Shown here piece after piece: positions 41,892-51,856 of a stretch of 64,000 nucleotides of DNA. Within the stretch, counting starts at the first letter, position 1. Every line of letters begins with the position of its first letter. Position numbers and translations under genes: made by a program. The notes under the pieces were generated by a model, which had not been told where the DNA came from, did no database searches, and saw only the letters and a program-made list of their open reading frames with translations. Source of the stretch: Endotrypanum monterogeii (lineage: Eukaryota; Euglenozoa; Kinetoplastea; Trypanosomatida; Trypanosomatidae); NCBI GenBank assembly GCA_000333855.2, contig CM007349.1, forward strand, positions 46,384 through 110,383, read 5' to 3'.

Positions 41892-44870
41892 ATGTGGATC
41901 TCGAAGGCCCGGCGCTCTTTTCGCTTTTCGGTGTGCTGCCGGAATTCAGCATTCTTCGAACTTTACGGTCGTGCCCAGTCGACTGATGTGAGCGAGACGC
42001 GACCGGCAACCAAACCGTTGCTCGACACCGCATCCGCTGATGAGGACTGGGATCGGTTCGAAGCCCTTATGGGACGCTTTCAGGCGCACACCTACATCCA
42101 CCCAGGACAGGCACCAACGGAGCTCTGCAGAGAGACACTAAAGGGCGCTGAACGACTCCTCTCATCGTCATCTAGGCGTCGCTCGACCGCTGCGCGCGGT
42201 CTCTGGAGAGAGGCGCTTGCATTGCGCTCTCACTTGCCGCCACATGATATTCCTGCAGCAGCCGATACAGCAAGCGTGCTCTTTCTCTGTGACCAGGCAC
42301 AGCTGGGCTCGCGGGTATGCTTGCAAACTGCAGACCATCCCCAATACTCTCGTGGGCTGTGCTCGGTAGCGGAGCTCAGCGACTGTCTCCGTCTCTTGAG
42401 CGTATATGCAATGTGTGCGTGCTCTTTGGGTGAGGTTTTGTCTACACGCTGGTGGAGTCTCCTCGCTGATTCACTGGACGAGGCAAGGCGTGTCATCACG
42501 ACTTCAGACAAGTCAAAACGTGCGTCAATGGCACACGCAGTGGAGCTGCTAGCATGGTCGCTAGATTGGCTGCATCACCACAGCGACACGTCAGACAAAA
42601 ACGCGCTCTGCGCACTGAAGCCAAAGCTTCCTCAATGGCTGCCATTTCTTTTTGACGACTTTGATGTGGCGATAGGGAACTCGTCAACACAGTCGCTGTT
42701 TCTCTTGTCGCCACGCTGGCTACTGCACATGGCCTCACGCGCTGAAAGCGATCGTGACATCGCGACTCTCGAGAGACTGCTGCGCCATGCCATGGGCAAA
42801 GAGCGGCAGCACCACGGCTACGCATTATTTCAGCTCTCTTCTCGTGTCGCCGATCTTCTCGTGCGCACCTTTCCCAACCACCCGAGCGCAGAGCGGGCAG
42901 TCACCTTGCTTGGTACAGCCATACACTGCTCGTCCCTGCGTGCTTACGGTAAAACGCGAGATGGTTTTCACAACGCCGTTGGAGTGCTTGCGCGGATGTC
43001 AGGTGTGCAGCCCTACGCTGCCATGCAGGCGTTGCTGCGCCACAGCCCGGGTGCTGTGGCAACTAAAATACAAGAGCAACATGGAGACCTCCTCACTGGG
43101 AATCCCAACCTTAACTGGAGAACAGCTCTTTCGTTCACAATGCAAGAGGTGGAATCTGCCAACCCTCACTGGCGCGTTTATCTACCAGAGACCCTGCGGC
43201 TTCTCAGCGATGCTGGCAGGTCGAAGCAATTTTGGAGTTGCCTGCAAGAGTACAACGCAGCCGGCGCAACTGCCAATATTTCTGTCGCGGCGTCGCTAAG
43301 CCACATGATGCAGCTCTCTGGGAGGTGGTGGCATGCGGTGGAGGTACTGGATCTTATTACCAGCGCGCATCCGCCGCGAGACACGACCGAGGATTATATG
43401 ATGGCAACGGCGTGTACAAATACCCTACAAGCGTTGCTGCAGGCCAAACGGTGGCAAGAGGCATTAGGCCTATTCCTGCAATTGGGGGATACTTTTCCTT
43501 CAACTGCATCCAGCGTTGTTTCTAGGTTGCTTACCTCGATGCCGATGCTAGCCCCTTGGCAGATAGCGCTCGCTGCTGCCTCAAAGAGGAGTCTTGTCTG
43601 TGATACTACCCAGATTACTTTGCGTTGTATGCACGCTGGTGCATCGACAGACCTCTTGGCACATCGCCATCAGCAGAAGATGGCCGTATCCGTCTTCGCT
43701 CAACATGGTCGCTGGGATCTCGTGCGCAGCGTCGTCGAGCAGCACCGGACTGATTTGTTTTTTTTGAATGCTCTTGTCCAGGCAATGGTGCATTGCGCTG
43801 ATGTCGTGAGTGAATCAACTGCGACCACTGTTTTTCCCGTACCTCTTATCTCTAATTGCTTGCGCGATCTCTCGTTGATGAGCTCGTTCGCCCGTCTCTG
43901 TGTACAACGGGGATGGCTGTCGCTGCTAACCTCGCACCTGCTTCATCTTCCTGCGTTACAGGTTACTGGAACGAATCCAATATCGACACTTCAAGCAGAA
44001 TATAAACATCTTTTGTGCTTTCTCCAGTCGAATCGCCGACCACCTTCTGACTTTGTCTTCACCGATTCTTATGTTGTTCACCAGCTCATGTCCTGTGTGA
44101 CGAATCGACGGATATCGATATTGGTGAGATTAGCGTCAGCGGTGTCGAGCACGAAGAAGCGAGCATCGGCCCATTTGCGTGTTCCTTACGAGAACCTCAG
44201 TGAGCCACACCCTGAAGAAGATGGTACTTCCCTTCTGCGGGTTACATCTACTCGTGCCGCCACTTACCTCAGGGAGCATTACATTGGTGGCGGCTCCAGT
44301 GGCCTTGTTGTGGGGTATAAAGTACCTGCCTCTGCTCTCTTCGCCTCTGCGAGTGGCCTCCTGAAGGTGCTCAAGGACAACGGGGTTTACTCGCTCGCAT
44401 ATCACATGCCCCAGGCGAGCAGCGGTCTTTTTCTTCTTTATCCCGCTCATGCTAGCCTCACCTGGTTTTCCTTCCGACTGCGTGTGCAGTTGTGCGTGGC
44501 GGTGCTGCCGCAAACACCGTACGTGCCGCTGCTGGCAGCATCGTTTTTCGACCGCTTTGCGATGAGATGGCGCAAGGGTGACGGCAATCGCCACGAGGTG
44601 GAGGCTATCCTGGTAGCTGCAAGTGGTCAGGAGGTGCGTGATGTATGGAGATCTTTCAAGACGGATCTCAACTCGGAGGGGTGGGGACCCGTCGAGTCGG
44701 AGAGTGGTGCGGGGGATATGTATCACGTTCTCGAGCTCCAAGTTTCACGGCGCACACCGGCCAACGAGGGAGATGGGGTTGGGGACGACGTGGTTGTCTT
44801 TGCCTGTCGCGAGCGGTCACTGAAACCGCTCGGCGCCGACGACGATGCGGTGGTGGAGTGGGACTCGTAA
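41892..44870 (+). CDS. Large helical-repeat protein, probably mitochondrial, unknown
   Basis: 992 residues from ATG 41892. The longer frame from 41739 is upstream of the likely acceptor. Seen: N-terminus WISKARRSFRFSVCCR, rich in Arg/Ser/aromatic and poor in acid, typical of a mitochondrial presequence. The body consists of helical pairs with PPR/TPR-like texture (LQALLQAKRWQEALGLFLQL, AALSHMMQLSGRWWHAVEVLD-type units) and the C-terminal 250 residues are more globular (VVGYKVPASALFASASGLL). Trypanosomatid mitochondria use many such proteins in RNA editing, processing and translation, so a mitochondrial RNA role is inferred, not shown. No catalytic motif recognised. Confidence 0.7.
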   Translation: MWISKARRSFRFSVCCRNSAFFELYGRAQSTDVSETRPATKPLLDTASADEDWDRFEALMGRFQAHTYIHPGQAPTELCRETLKGAERLLSSSSRRRSTAARGLWREALALRSHLPPHDIPAAADTASVLFLCDQAQLGSRVCLQTADHPQYSRGLCSVAELSDCLRLLSVYAMCACSLGEVLSTRWWSLLADSLDEARRVITTSDKSKRASMAHAVELLAWSLDWLHHHSDTSDKNALCALKPKLPQWLPFLFDDFDVAIGNSSTQSLFLLSPRWLLHMASRAESDRDIATLERLLRHAMGKERQHHGYALFQLSSRVADLLVRTFPNHPSAERAVTLLGTAIHCSSLRAYGKTRDGFHNAVGVLARMSGVQPYAAMQALLRHSPGAVATKIQEQHGDLLTGNPNLNWRTALSFTMQEVESANPHWRVYLPETLRLLSDAGRSKQFWSCLQEYNAAGATANISVAASLSHMMQLSGRWWHAVEVLDLITSAHPPRDTTEDYMMATACTNTLQALLQAKRWQEALGLFLQLGDTFPSTASSVVSRLLTSMPMLAPWQIALAAASKRSLVCDTTQITLRCMHAGASTDLLAHRHQQKMAVSVFAQHGRWDLVRSVVEQHRTDLFFLNALVQAMVHCADVVSESTATTVFPVPLISNCLRDLSLMSSFARLCVQRGWLSLLTSHLLHLPALQVTGTNPISTLQAEYKHLLCFLQSNRRPPSDFVFTDSYVVHQLMSCVTNRRISILVRLASAVSSTKKRASAHLRVPYENLSEPHPEEDGTSLLRVTSTRAATYLREHYIGGGSSGLVVGYKVPASALFASASGLLKVLKDNGVYSLAYHMPQASSGLFLLYPAHASLTWFSFRLRVQLCVAVLPQTPYVPLLAASFFDRFAMRWRKGDGNRHEVEAILVAASGQEVRDVWRSFKTDLNSEGWGPVESESGAGDMYHVLELQVSRRTPANEGDGVGDDVVVFACRERSLKPLGADDDAVVEWDS

Positions 44871-45087
44871 AGCGAGCTTTTCTTGCCGCCAACTTTGAAT
44901 ACTCTGGCTTCCTTTTTATGGTTCTTAGTTCTCGTGCACGTGTGCGTCTTTGCGTCGAAGTACGACCGAGGGAGAGTGTGAGTGCGTCGACACTCTTGTT
45001 AGTCGTCATCCGTCACATCTTCTCTAATCCATATTTTTCACGTTCCACTCTAGGATCGCTGTACCCGGCGACGTGGCAGTGAGGAGG

Positions 45088-45122
<35 letters not shown>

Positions 45123-45741
45123 GTCTGTGTGCGTCGAGAGAAGCGATCTCACCTCCTCTTCGTACCCCTGTGTTCGGTTCACAATGACGTGATCCGGGCT
45201 ACACTACGCATTCTTCAGGTGCATAGCGTATGGATTCTGTCTACCCAAGGAAAAAGTAGTGGCACTCTATATGTGCTAGTTCGATTACATTGAACCCTTC
45301 TTTGTATGTTCAACGTGACGCAGCTGTAGTCATTACGAGGAATTGTCGAACTAGGAACGCATCTTGCTCACTTTGCTGCTCTCCTTCACTGTCATCTGCC
45401 TCATCTCTCTCTCTCCTTCCTGCCCCGAATCTTCGCTTTTATGTCTTATTTTATTTACGATCCTGTTTTCCACCAAGTGGCACTTCTCCTCGGTGTTCAG
45501 GGACAGACAAGGAAAAGCCCACGGACACTCTTGTGTGCTTTGCTTTCGCCCTCATTTTCTCTTGATCACTAGCCACGTGGCCGCTTTCTGCCCTCCCTCC
45601 TTCCCCACTGCAGCTACAACACAACTCCATTTTCACCCCCTTCTGTGTCTCCGTGTGTGTGTGTGTGTGTGTGCATCTCCTCTCAACATTTGCTTTTCTT
45701 GCCCCGTGTGCGCTGGCCCCCTGTGCCTTCTGAACGCCACG
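44871..45741. other. Intergenic spacer
   Basis: Contains (TA)n 45090-45119, (GT)n 45655-45673 and T/C-rich sequence 45380-45720 with an acceptor-like CTGCAG near 45607-45612. The next gene's frame is open to 45364 but this is pyrimidine-tract sequence. Confidence 0.7.
45090..45119. repeat. (TA)n microsatellite
   Basis: About 15 TA units. Confidence 0.97.
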
Positions 45742-46578
45742 ATGCCGTCGGAAACTATTGTTGTCGGAATCCAAGCGGGTGCCCACGTCGAAACGCTAGC
45801 AGCGGCGCTAGAACTCGCGACGCCAGGTGATTCGATAGTTCTCTCTACTGGTATCTTAGAGGAGACGGTTCACCTTTCCTTCAACGTTACGATCACAGCA
45901 CCTCCGGTCACAGCTGATGAGGAAGACCCCGAGGCCCCCCGTGCCACTCTCATTGGCACTGTTATCATCTCTGCAAACGTGACGCTCGATGGCGTGGATG
46001 TGCGTGGTATGGTGGATGTGCGCAAAGGGCATGCTATCCTGGACAAGTGTGATATCCATCACGGTGCTGATGGTATCCGTGTCCATCCTGGGGCCATAGT
46101 GACTGTGCGCGACAGTAGGGTGCATCACTGCATCGGCGGCGGCGACGGCGTGTACTTCATGCCCGGCTCATCCGGGGAGGTCTTGCAAACCGATATATTC
46201 CAATGTCGCGTAAATGCGCTTCATGTCAAGGGCAGTGAGCCCGTTTTACGTGGGAACCGCATTCACGATTGCGCCTTCGGCGTTTACTACGAGAAAGCAG
46301 CTGCTGGGCTCTGCGAGCAGAACACGATTGAACATGTACACAAGTTTGGCCTTTACGTCACTGACGGTAGCAGTCCAGTCATTCGCAGCAACACTGTGGG
46401 CTGGTGTGGGATTCTCTGCTTCTTTGCCTCGAAGGGCGGTCGCGGATCCTGCATTGGGAACACATTTGAGGGTTCTCTTCACGTGTTGGCTGACTGCGTT
46501 GTGCATCTAACAGATAACCAAGTTAGTGGTACAACGGACGTCGAGGCAGCTGCGCAGCCGGTACATGTTGCTGGGTGA
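45742..46578 (+). CDS. Right-handed parallel beta-helix protein
   Basis: 278 residues from ATG 45742. Seen: regular 20-25-residue coils (DSIVLSTGILEETVHLSFNV, ATLIGTVIISANVTLDGVDV, IRVHPGAIVTVRDSRVHHC, LHVKGSEPVLRGNRIHDC, LYVTDGSSPVIRSNTVGWC) with stacked Val/Ile, Asn and Cys positions. This is the pectate-lyase/NosD/FBXO11-type beta-helix. No carbohydrate-active catalytic pattern is evident and there is no signal peptide, so a binding or scaffolding role is more likely than an enzyme. Similar beta-helix proteins occur in flagellates without assigned function. The fold call is strong; the role is unknown. Confidence 0.8.
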   Translation: MPSETIVVGIQAGAHVETLAAALELATPGDSIVLSTGILEETVHLSFNVTITAPPVTADEEDPEAPRATLIGTVIISANVTLDGVDVRGMVDVRKGHAILDKCDIHHGADGIRVHPGAIVTVRDSRVHHCIGGGDGVYFMPGSSGEVLQTDIFQCRVNALHVKGSEPVLRGNRIHDCAFGVYYEKAAAGLCEQNTIEHVHKFGLYVTDGSSPVIRSNTVGWCGILCFFASKGGRGSCIGNTFEGSLHVLADCVVHLTDNQVSGTTDVEAAAQPVHVAG

Positions 46579-47759
46579 GTCTCTCACGGGTATCGACCAT
46601 GCGCCGCTGTATATGACATGTTATGTAGATTATCAGGTAAACTACATCTCTCGTAGTGTACCAGTTTGATTCTTTTTGTAACTTTTATTGAGGACTTGAA
46701 TTTCGATTTTGGAGCTCCTTTGTACCAAACTCCTTTCCATATACGAATCCTTGTGTACGCCGTGTTGCGTATACGATATACATCGCCCTCTTCTTTCCAG
46801 ACTGCTTCAGCTGCCCTCCCCCTCCGATTTGTTTCGTGTTCTTTCTCAGCTCCTGGTCTTCGGATTTGAGTAAGGAGGCATGAGGGAACGATGATGAGAT
46901 GTCTGGCCATTGATAGTCCGCTCAATTTTCTATGAGCATATGTGGCTCCTAGTAGTTTTCAGCGCACTTGTAGATCGAGCAGGATAATTTCAACCCCCCC
47001 AGGTGCTAGGGTGACGAGTGCTTCTGCATCAGACCGTCATCATGTGCACCTATTACACGAGCGTTTTTCACCCATCTGCTTCCCCTCTCTTTTTTTTTTT
47101 TGCATGTGTCTGTAGAGCAACTGCCCGCAGAAAGGTTTTCATCCCTGACTGTGTTCCTTTGTTCTGTTGGGCCTGCGCACTCGACAGGGAAAACGCGCTG
47201 ATAGTCCCATGGGACTGTCACTTTTCTGGTGTCATCTGCACTCTCAGCCACCCAGAAAAGAAACTAAGTGTTCGCCTGTCGACACACACGCACTTACACT
47301 TACACACACACACGCGCGCACACACGCGCATCTACTATAGTGCTCTTTTTTTCATTACTTCCCCCCTCCCTCACATCACCAGCTTACTCGCAGATCCACG
47401 CCCAGTGTGCCCTATTTTTCATGGGGACGGCACATATGCACATACACACACACACACACCCACACAGATGCGCGCATGGACACATCTACACCCAGAACAT
47501 CATAGGAGACTTTTTAGTTAGTGTCTAAATCAGAGCTAGAGCTTTGCCAACCTTGGCTTCTCCCCTCTCTCCGACACATCGGCTATCTAGAAGGCGACTT
47601 GTGGTGAACCACAGGGGCGTTCGCTGAACCGCGAAGTCAGCGCTGCGTAAAAAAAAAAAAGCTGGGGGAAATATAAGCCTCAAAGTAGCTAGTGAGGCTT
47701 GGGGGCCACCACGAAAGGTGGCGGCGATTGACGTGCATTTTTTTTTTTCGAGTGGTGAA
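46579..47759. other. Intergenic spacer
   Basis: 1.2 kb. T-run 47090-47102, several CA-rich segments (47283-47330, 47437-47465), A-run near 47649-47660 and T-run 47739-47749. No gene supported. Confidence 0.7.
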
Positions 47760-48728
47760 ATGAGGGCAGATGAAATAGAAGATCCTGCCCAGTTGCACAG
47801 TGCGCAATGCACCACTGTACCGATTAGTCGCCTCACGAACGAAATGAGTGAGGTGAGCGAGATAGCGGAGGGATCTTTCGGTGTCGTGAGGTGCTTTTTG
47901 CACGATCTCGATAGGCTCGAGTACGCCGTGAAGCAGACGAAACGCCCCATTTGCGGCGAGTCGAATCTGCAGCAGCAGCTGCAAGAGATGTATGCGCTAA
48001 GTTCCTTTCCTCACAGACACATCGTCCGCTACTTCGATGGCTGGGTCGAGGATCAGGCTGTCTTCGTGCGACTTGAGAAGCTTGACGACTCCATGGCATC
48101 TCTTCCGCGTCCGGTAAGTGAAGCTGTACTCACGGCCATGCTGCACCAGATATCTATGGCGCTCTACGAATTACACTCGCATGATGTTGTGCACTTGGAT
48201 GTGAAGCCGGATAATATTCTGCTGAGGCAAGTAGATACGGACATGTTCATTTTTAAGCTATGTGATTTTGGCCTGGCACGTCCCCTGAACGGCAAAGGTT
48301 CTTTGACAGGCGAACAGTTTATTGGACTCAACGATGAGGACGGAGACCGACGGTACATGAGCCCGGAGCAGCTGAAAAATGCTCGCGACGTAGTTGGTCC
48401 ACCTGCAGATGTTTTTGCCCTTGGAAAGAGTTGTGAGGAGATGATGAAGCCCCCAGCCGAAGATTCACTAGGGGTCAGCACTAGGCAACTAGAAAGCTAC
48501 TCGCCAGCTTTCACTGCCTTGATTGAGTCCATGCTACTCGACGATCCTGCTCGCCGTCCTAGTGCCTTCCAGGTTGTACAGGCAACTCTCCCGCAAAGAC
48601 TGCACAACAACGAACGACTTCTACAGTTGCAGCGCCGCATTGACGCCCTTCGCATCGAAGTTCTGGAAATGGAGACAAGTAGAAGTGGCGACGATCTCGA
48701 CTGCCCAGAGCCCAGGGCGCCTTTTTAA
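47760..48728 (+). CDS. WEE1: Wee1-like protein kinase
   Basis: 322 residues from ATG 47760; the in-frame codon 47718 is GTG and lies before a T11 run. Seen: Gly loop IAEGSFGVVR, catalytic Lys in YAVKQTKRP, Wee1-type HRHIVRYFDGWVEDQ, catalytic loop HLDVKPDNIL (Leu in place of the usual Arg of HRD, as in Wee1), DFG in LCDFGLARP, and DGDRRYMSPEQL in place of the usual APE segment. Wee1 phosphorylates the Tyr of cyclin-dependent kinase to hold mitotic entry. The protein is short: there is almost no N-terminal regulatory region, and a C-terminal helix (LLQLQRRIDALRIEVLEMET) may be a coiled coil. Confidence 0.87.
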   Translation: MRADEIEDPAQLHSAQCTTVPISRLTNEMSEVSEIAEGSFGVVRCFLHDLDRLEYAVKQTKRPICGESNLQQQLQEMYALSSFPHRHIVRYFDGWVEDQAVFVRLEKLDDSMASLPRPVSEAVLTAMLHQISMALYELHSHDVVHLDVKPDNILLRQVDTDMFIFKLCDFGLARPLNGKGSLTGEQFIGLNDEDGDRRYMSPEQLKNARDVVGPPADVFALGKSCEEMMKPPAEDSLGVSTRQLESYSPAFTALIESMLLDDPARRPSAFQVVQATLPQRLHNNERLLQLQRRIDALRIEVLEMETSRSGDDLDCPEPRAPF

Positions 48729-49164
48729 GAGCGTGTAGATCAAACAGTGAAAACATCTGAACATCATAACAGACGTTCTCCCCGTCGTCAGGTGCTTCTT
48801 GTGAGTCGGCTCTGTTAGGCTACCCCTGCGCGGCATCTGTTGCAGCAGCAGTATCCACCTTCTCATCACTTCCTTTTGCCCCGCAGGCTCTGTGTGTGTT
48901 TTAGTTAACCAGCGCTGCCTCATCGGTCGTTTTTCTTTTTCGCTCAATGGCGCCGTCGATGAGGCCTTTGACTTCACAATGACATCGACATCTCCTTCGA
49001 ACACTTTTGGGAGAGGCCCAAGGCCTGCATTCTACCCCCAGTAGTCGTTGCAGATTCTTATCTTGGAGTGACGACACCTCTGCTCACGCTAGGCCCGACG
49101 GCACTCATAGTCACGTGGTTGCTTCCGGTTCTTGACTGCAGGCTTTTTCGATGGTATAGCCAGT

Positions 49165-50016
49165 ACTGATCCTCACACTCCCATCCCAATCGAGTGGGCC
49201 CGGGAGGTGTAATGTCTCTGCTGCCACGGTGTCGCATGGTCACGTCAACCTGTGCTCGCCCACCCAGTCAAGCTATCCGGACCAGCCCCCGTTCGCGAGA
49301 AACGCGTCGTTTTGGACGACAGATCGAGACGCACCCGTTTCCCGGGAGAAAGCGCGCGCGCCTATGCGTGCCTTCGCGAGGACAGAGCCGGGGGTGGTGT
49401 ATCGCATCTAGGCGACGTATCGGGGGGAGGGGGCGAGGGGAAGCAAAGAAAAAAAACGGAAGTGACAGACNNNNNNNNNNNNNNNNNNNNNNNNNNNACT
49501 GCTCTCTCCCCTCGCAGATAAAAAAAAAAACGAGAAGGCGAATGAGATACAGACACCAGAAATACCGCAAAGGTACCCCAAGACCATCCTGTGGAGTGGG
49601 GCGGCCACGGGTGACGGAGGCAAATGCATTACCTGGACGCGGTGCAGGATCCGTGCGGACCCCAAATACGGGTCGAGCCGATATCTTTCATGAGCACCTC
49701 TGAAATGCACCTAGACTGTCTATTCATACCACCGCTAGGTGGACACAGTCGTATTGCTCCTCGGCCGGCACACTGGTATCAAGGCACGGAGCCCACCGTG
49801 CGTCTGCCCGGCGCTCGCCGCCCAGCGCTTATGCGAGACGGGGGAGACAGAGGGCTAGGGTGGGTGGTGCTTGCTATTCGCGTCGCCGGACTCGACGGCA
49901 GAGGCGATTGGCTCTCGGCCTCCATGGGTGTAGTCCTGATTCAAACGAGGCGTACGAACCCTAGTCGTGAATGTATACTTGTCGATTTGCTCGCGGTGGC
50001 GATCCGTGGTGTAAGA
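49165..50016 (+). repeat. Long inverted repeat, copy 1 (interrupted by N-gap)
   Basis: Matches the reverse complement of 60961-61886 with only a handful of base differences and two compensating 1-base homopolymer length differences over about 825 comparable bases. The left edge (ACTGATCCTCACACTCCC) and right edge (GATCCGTGGTGTAAGA) are sharp, followed by A-rich sequence. GC-rich relative to neighbours. Could be a retroposon (SIDER-like) or another dispersed repeat; identity not established. Confidence 0.9.
49471..49497. other. Assembly gap (27 Ns)
   Basis: Run of N inside repeat copy 1. Flanks align to copy 2 at 61580 and 61478, leaving 101 bases (61479-61579) in copy 2, so the gap is probably undersized by about 74 bases. 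Confidence 0.95.
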
Positions 50017-50648
50017 AAAAGATGTCCAAATGCTTCTCTTCCACATCGCGCGCCTGCTTTGCTGCCGCGGTGCCTTTTTTCTTTTGATCAAGACGTTCAC
50101 CATTCTCTACGAGTTCACAATCAAAACGTATGCCGAGCAGATGTATGGATCGGGTATTTGTAGGTCCAACTTTTGTTGTTTGCTCCACGCCTCTCACAGT
50201 ACGCTGCTGCCTTGAATACATTGATACACATACGCGCCTGGAGGGAGTCGGTTACTTGTTGTGCTCGCAGGACTACCAAGTGCTCGCGCAATGTATATGC
50301 AAAAGTTTCGTCGAATGGGGTATGGAATGTGGCTTGTTTTTTTCCATGTCCCGCGGGCGTAAATTGTATCAAATATCCCGTTTTCAAAGTGTCTCAGCGG
50401 CAGCGCGGTTAAATCGATGTGAAATGCAGTTCTGCGCAGTCTTAAAAAGAGGAGTATCGCCTCTCTTATGCAGTGACAACAAGTCACTTCTTTTGTGCCA
50501 CACTTTTTTCTGATCAGGAAGACATCCGTACATAGCGGAAGGCGTGGTCCACTCGTTTTCTCACATACCATGTGCAATCTCTACCATTTCGCCCGGGTTA
50601 TTTGATGTGTTGAACGTCTTCCTTTTACCCATTTTTTATTTTTTCCAC

Positions 50649-50650
50649 AG
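50649..50650 (+). promoter_or_regulatory. Candidate spliced-leader acceptor for the START gene
   Basis: CCACAG directly after the T-rich tract 50620-50645. ATG 50744 is about 94 bases downstream with no earlier ATG seen. Confidence 0.6.
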
Positions 50651-50743
50651 CCCAACATTGAGCAGAAGTGACCCAAACTGAGGCCCAGAAAGAGCTTCTT
50701 CTCGCCGGGGTGCCGCTGCAAGAAGCGCGGCTGACCCCCACCG

Positions 50744-51856
50744 ATGAAGCCCCATGAGGAGCGCTACGCGGAATGCAAGGGTTGCCGCTATGTTCTCATG
50801 ACACTTCCCCACTTCCGCGCTTTCCGAGATCTCGCCTTGTCTGGAGACACAGCGTGGACGACGCACTACTCTGACGACGTACTCAAGGTAGAATCAAAGC
50901 CGCCCGGTGACTCCTCCACCAACCTTAATATAATTAGGGCAACGCGCATCATGACGAGAGTGTCACCATCGGTGTTATTCGACCAGCTGCACGATGCTCA
51001 ATATCGAACAACGTGGGATACAAACATGTTGGAGGGGTACAACATCGCCCGACTAGATAGCCACAATGACATTGGCTACTACGCTGCGAAGTTTCCGTGG
51101 CCGCTGAGCAATCGAGATTTCTGCAACATGCGTTCTTGGATGGAGTTCACCAATGGTGAGTACATCATATTCAATCATTCCGAGCCGCATCCCGACTGTC
51201 CCGAGAAAGACGGCCTCGTTAGAGCTCGCTCTATACTCACTGGCTTTTATATCCGCCCTATTCCAGGGAAGAGCGGTACCCAGCTCATCTACGTCACTCA
51301 ATGCGACCCCCGCGGATACATTCCTCACAGTGTGATCAACATGGCTATGACTAAGGGTGCGCGCAAGATACTCGACAACTGCGAAAAGTGCTCAGAGGAG
51401 TACCCAGTCTTTGTGAAGAAGACGTATCCCCCCGATTACGTATATCCATGGCGTACTCATAAGATGGACTGGGAGAGTCCTTACCTGTATCCAGAGGATG
51501 TCCCCATACACACTGAGCATGCAAACGAGTACCACCAGCAGAAGCAGCAGCCTGACTCTCATAATGGTAGTGCCGACAAGGAGGGTGGTGATGTGCGATC
51601 TGGAGAAAATGGAGTTACACATTTTCTTACAACAGACCCCGCGTCATCCCCTACGCAATTGTCCCTTGCCTCGGTCGCCCCGTACAGTGTGACTGATCTT
51701 CTTTCAGTTCAGCAATACCGGTCTATCATGCAGGACGCTATGAATGCTATCGACCGGTCTTTTCTCCGCGAGGGGCATGTGCCCACCACCAGGGAGTACA
51801 TTCTCCGACTCAAGTATATGATCGAGGGTATTCGTCAAACAACTCTTGGCGTCTAG
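50744..51856 (+). CDS. START-domain (lipid-transfer-like) protein
   Basis: 370 residues from ATG 50744. START domain at about 20-225: IIRATRIMTRVSPSVLFDQL, YRTTWDTNMLEGYNIARLD, IGYYAAKFPWPLSNRDF, RSILTGFYIRPIPG, GTQLIYVTQCDPRGYIPHSV, and a C-terminal helix INMAMTKGARKILDNCEKC. The pattern is closest to the STARD2/7/10 (phosphatidylcholine-type) group, which shuttles phospholipids between membranes. A disordered Ser/Gln/Asp-rich segment follows (about 255-310) and then a helical tail. No signal or membrane segment, so it is probably soluble. First gene of the cassette bracketed by the inverted repeats. Confidence 0.87.
   Translation: MKPHEERYAECKGCRYVLMTLPHFRAFRDLALSGDTAWTTHYSDDVLKVESKPPGDSSTNLNIIRATRIMTRVSPSVLFDQLHDAQYRTTWDTNMLEGYNIARLDSHNDIGYYAAKFPWPLSNRDFCNMRSWMEFTNGEYIIFNHSEPHPDCPEKDGLVRARSILTGFYIRPIPGKSGTQLIYVTQCDPRGYIPHSVINMAMTKGARKILDNCEKCSEEYPVFVKKTYPPDYVYPWRTHKMDWESPYLYPEDVPIHTEHANEYHQQKQQPDSHNGSADKEGGDVRSGENGVTHFLTTDPASSPTQLSLASVAPYSVTDLLSVQQYRSIMQDAMNAIDRSFLREGHVPTTREYILRLKYMIEGIRQTTLGV

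Larger units (their letters stand above)
48729..50743. other. Intergenic spacer containing inverted-repeat copy 1
   Basis: 2.0 kb. 48729-49164 and 50017-50743 are unique; 49165-50016 is the repeat copy with the N-gap. Open frames inside the repeat are shared by copy 2 and are not treated as genes. Confidence 0.75.

Noticed and set aside
49194..49703. Long open frame across repeat copy 1 (and its counterpart on the minus strand of copy 2)
   Set aside because: It reads through the N-gap, starts and ends inside the repeat, and its counterpart differs in extent. GC-rich repeats give long chance frames.
49624..50163. 179-codon frame overlapping the inner end of repeat copy 1
   Set aside because: It runs from repeat into unique sequence, and copy 2 diverges at the repeat edge, so the C-terminal part has no conserved basis.
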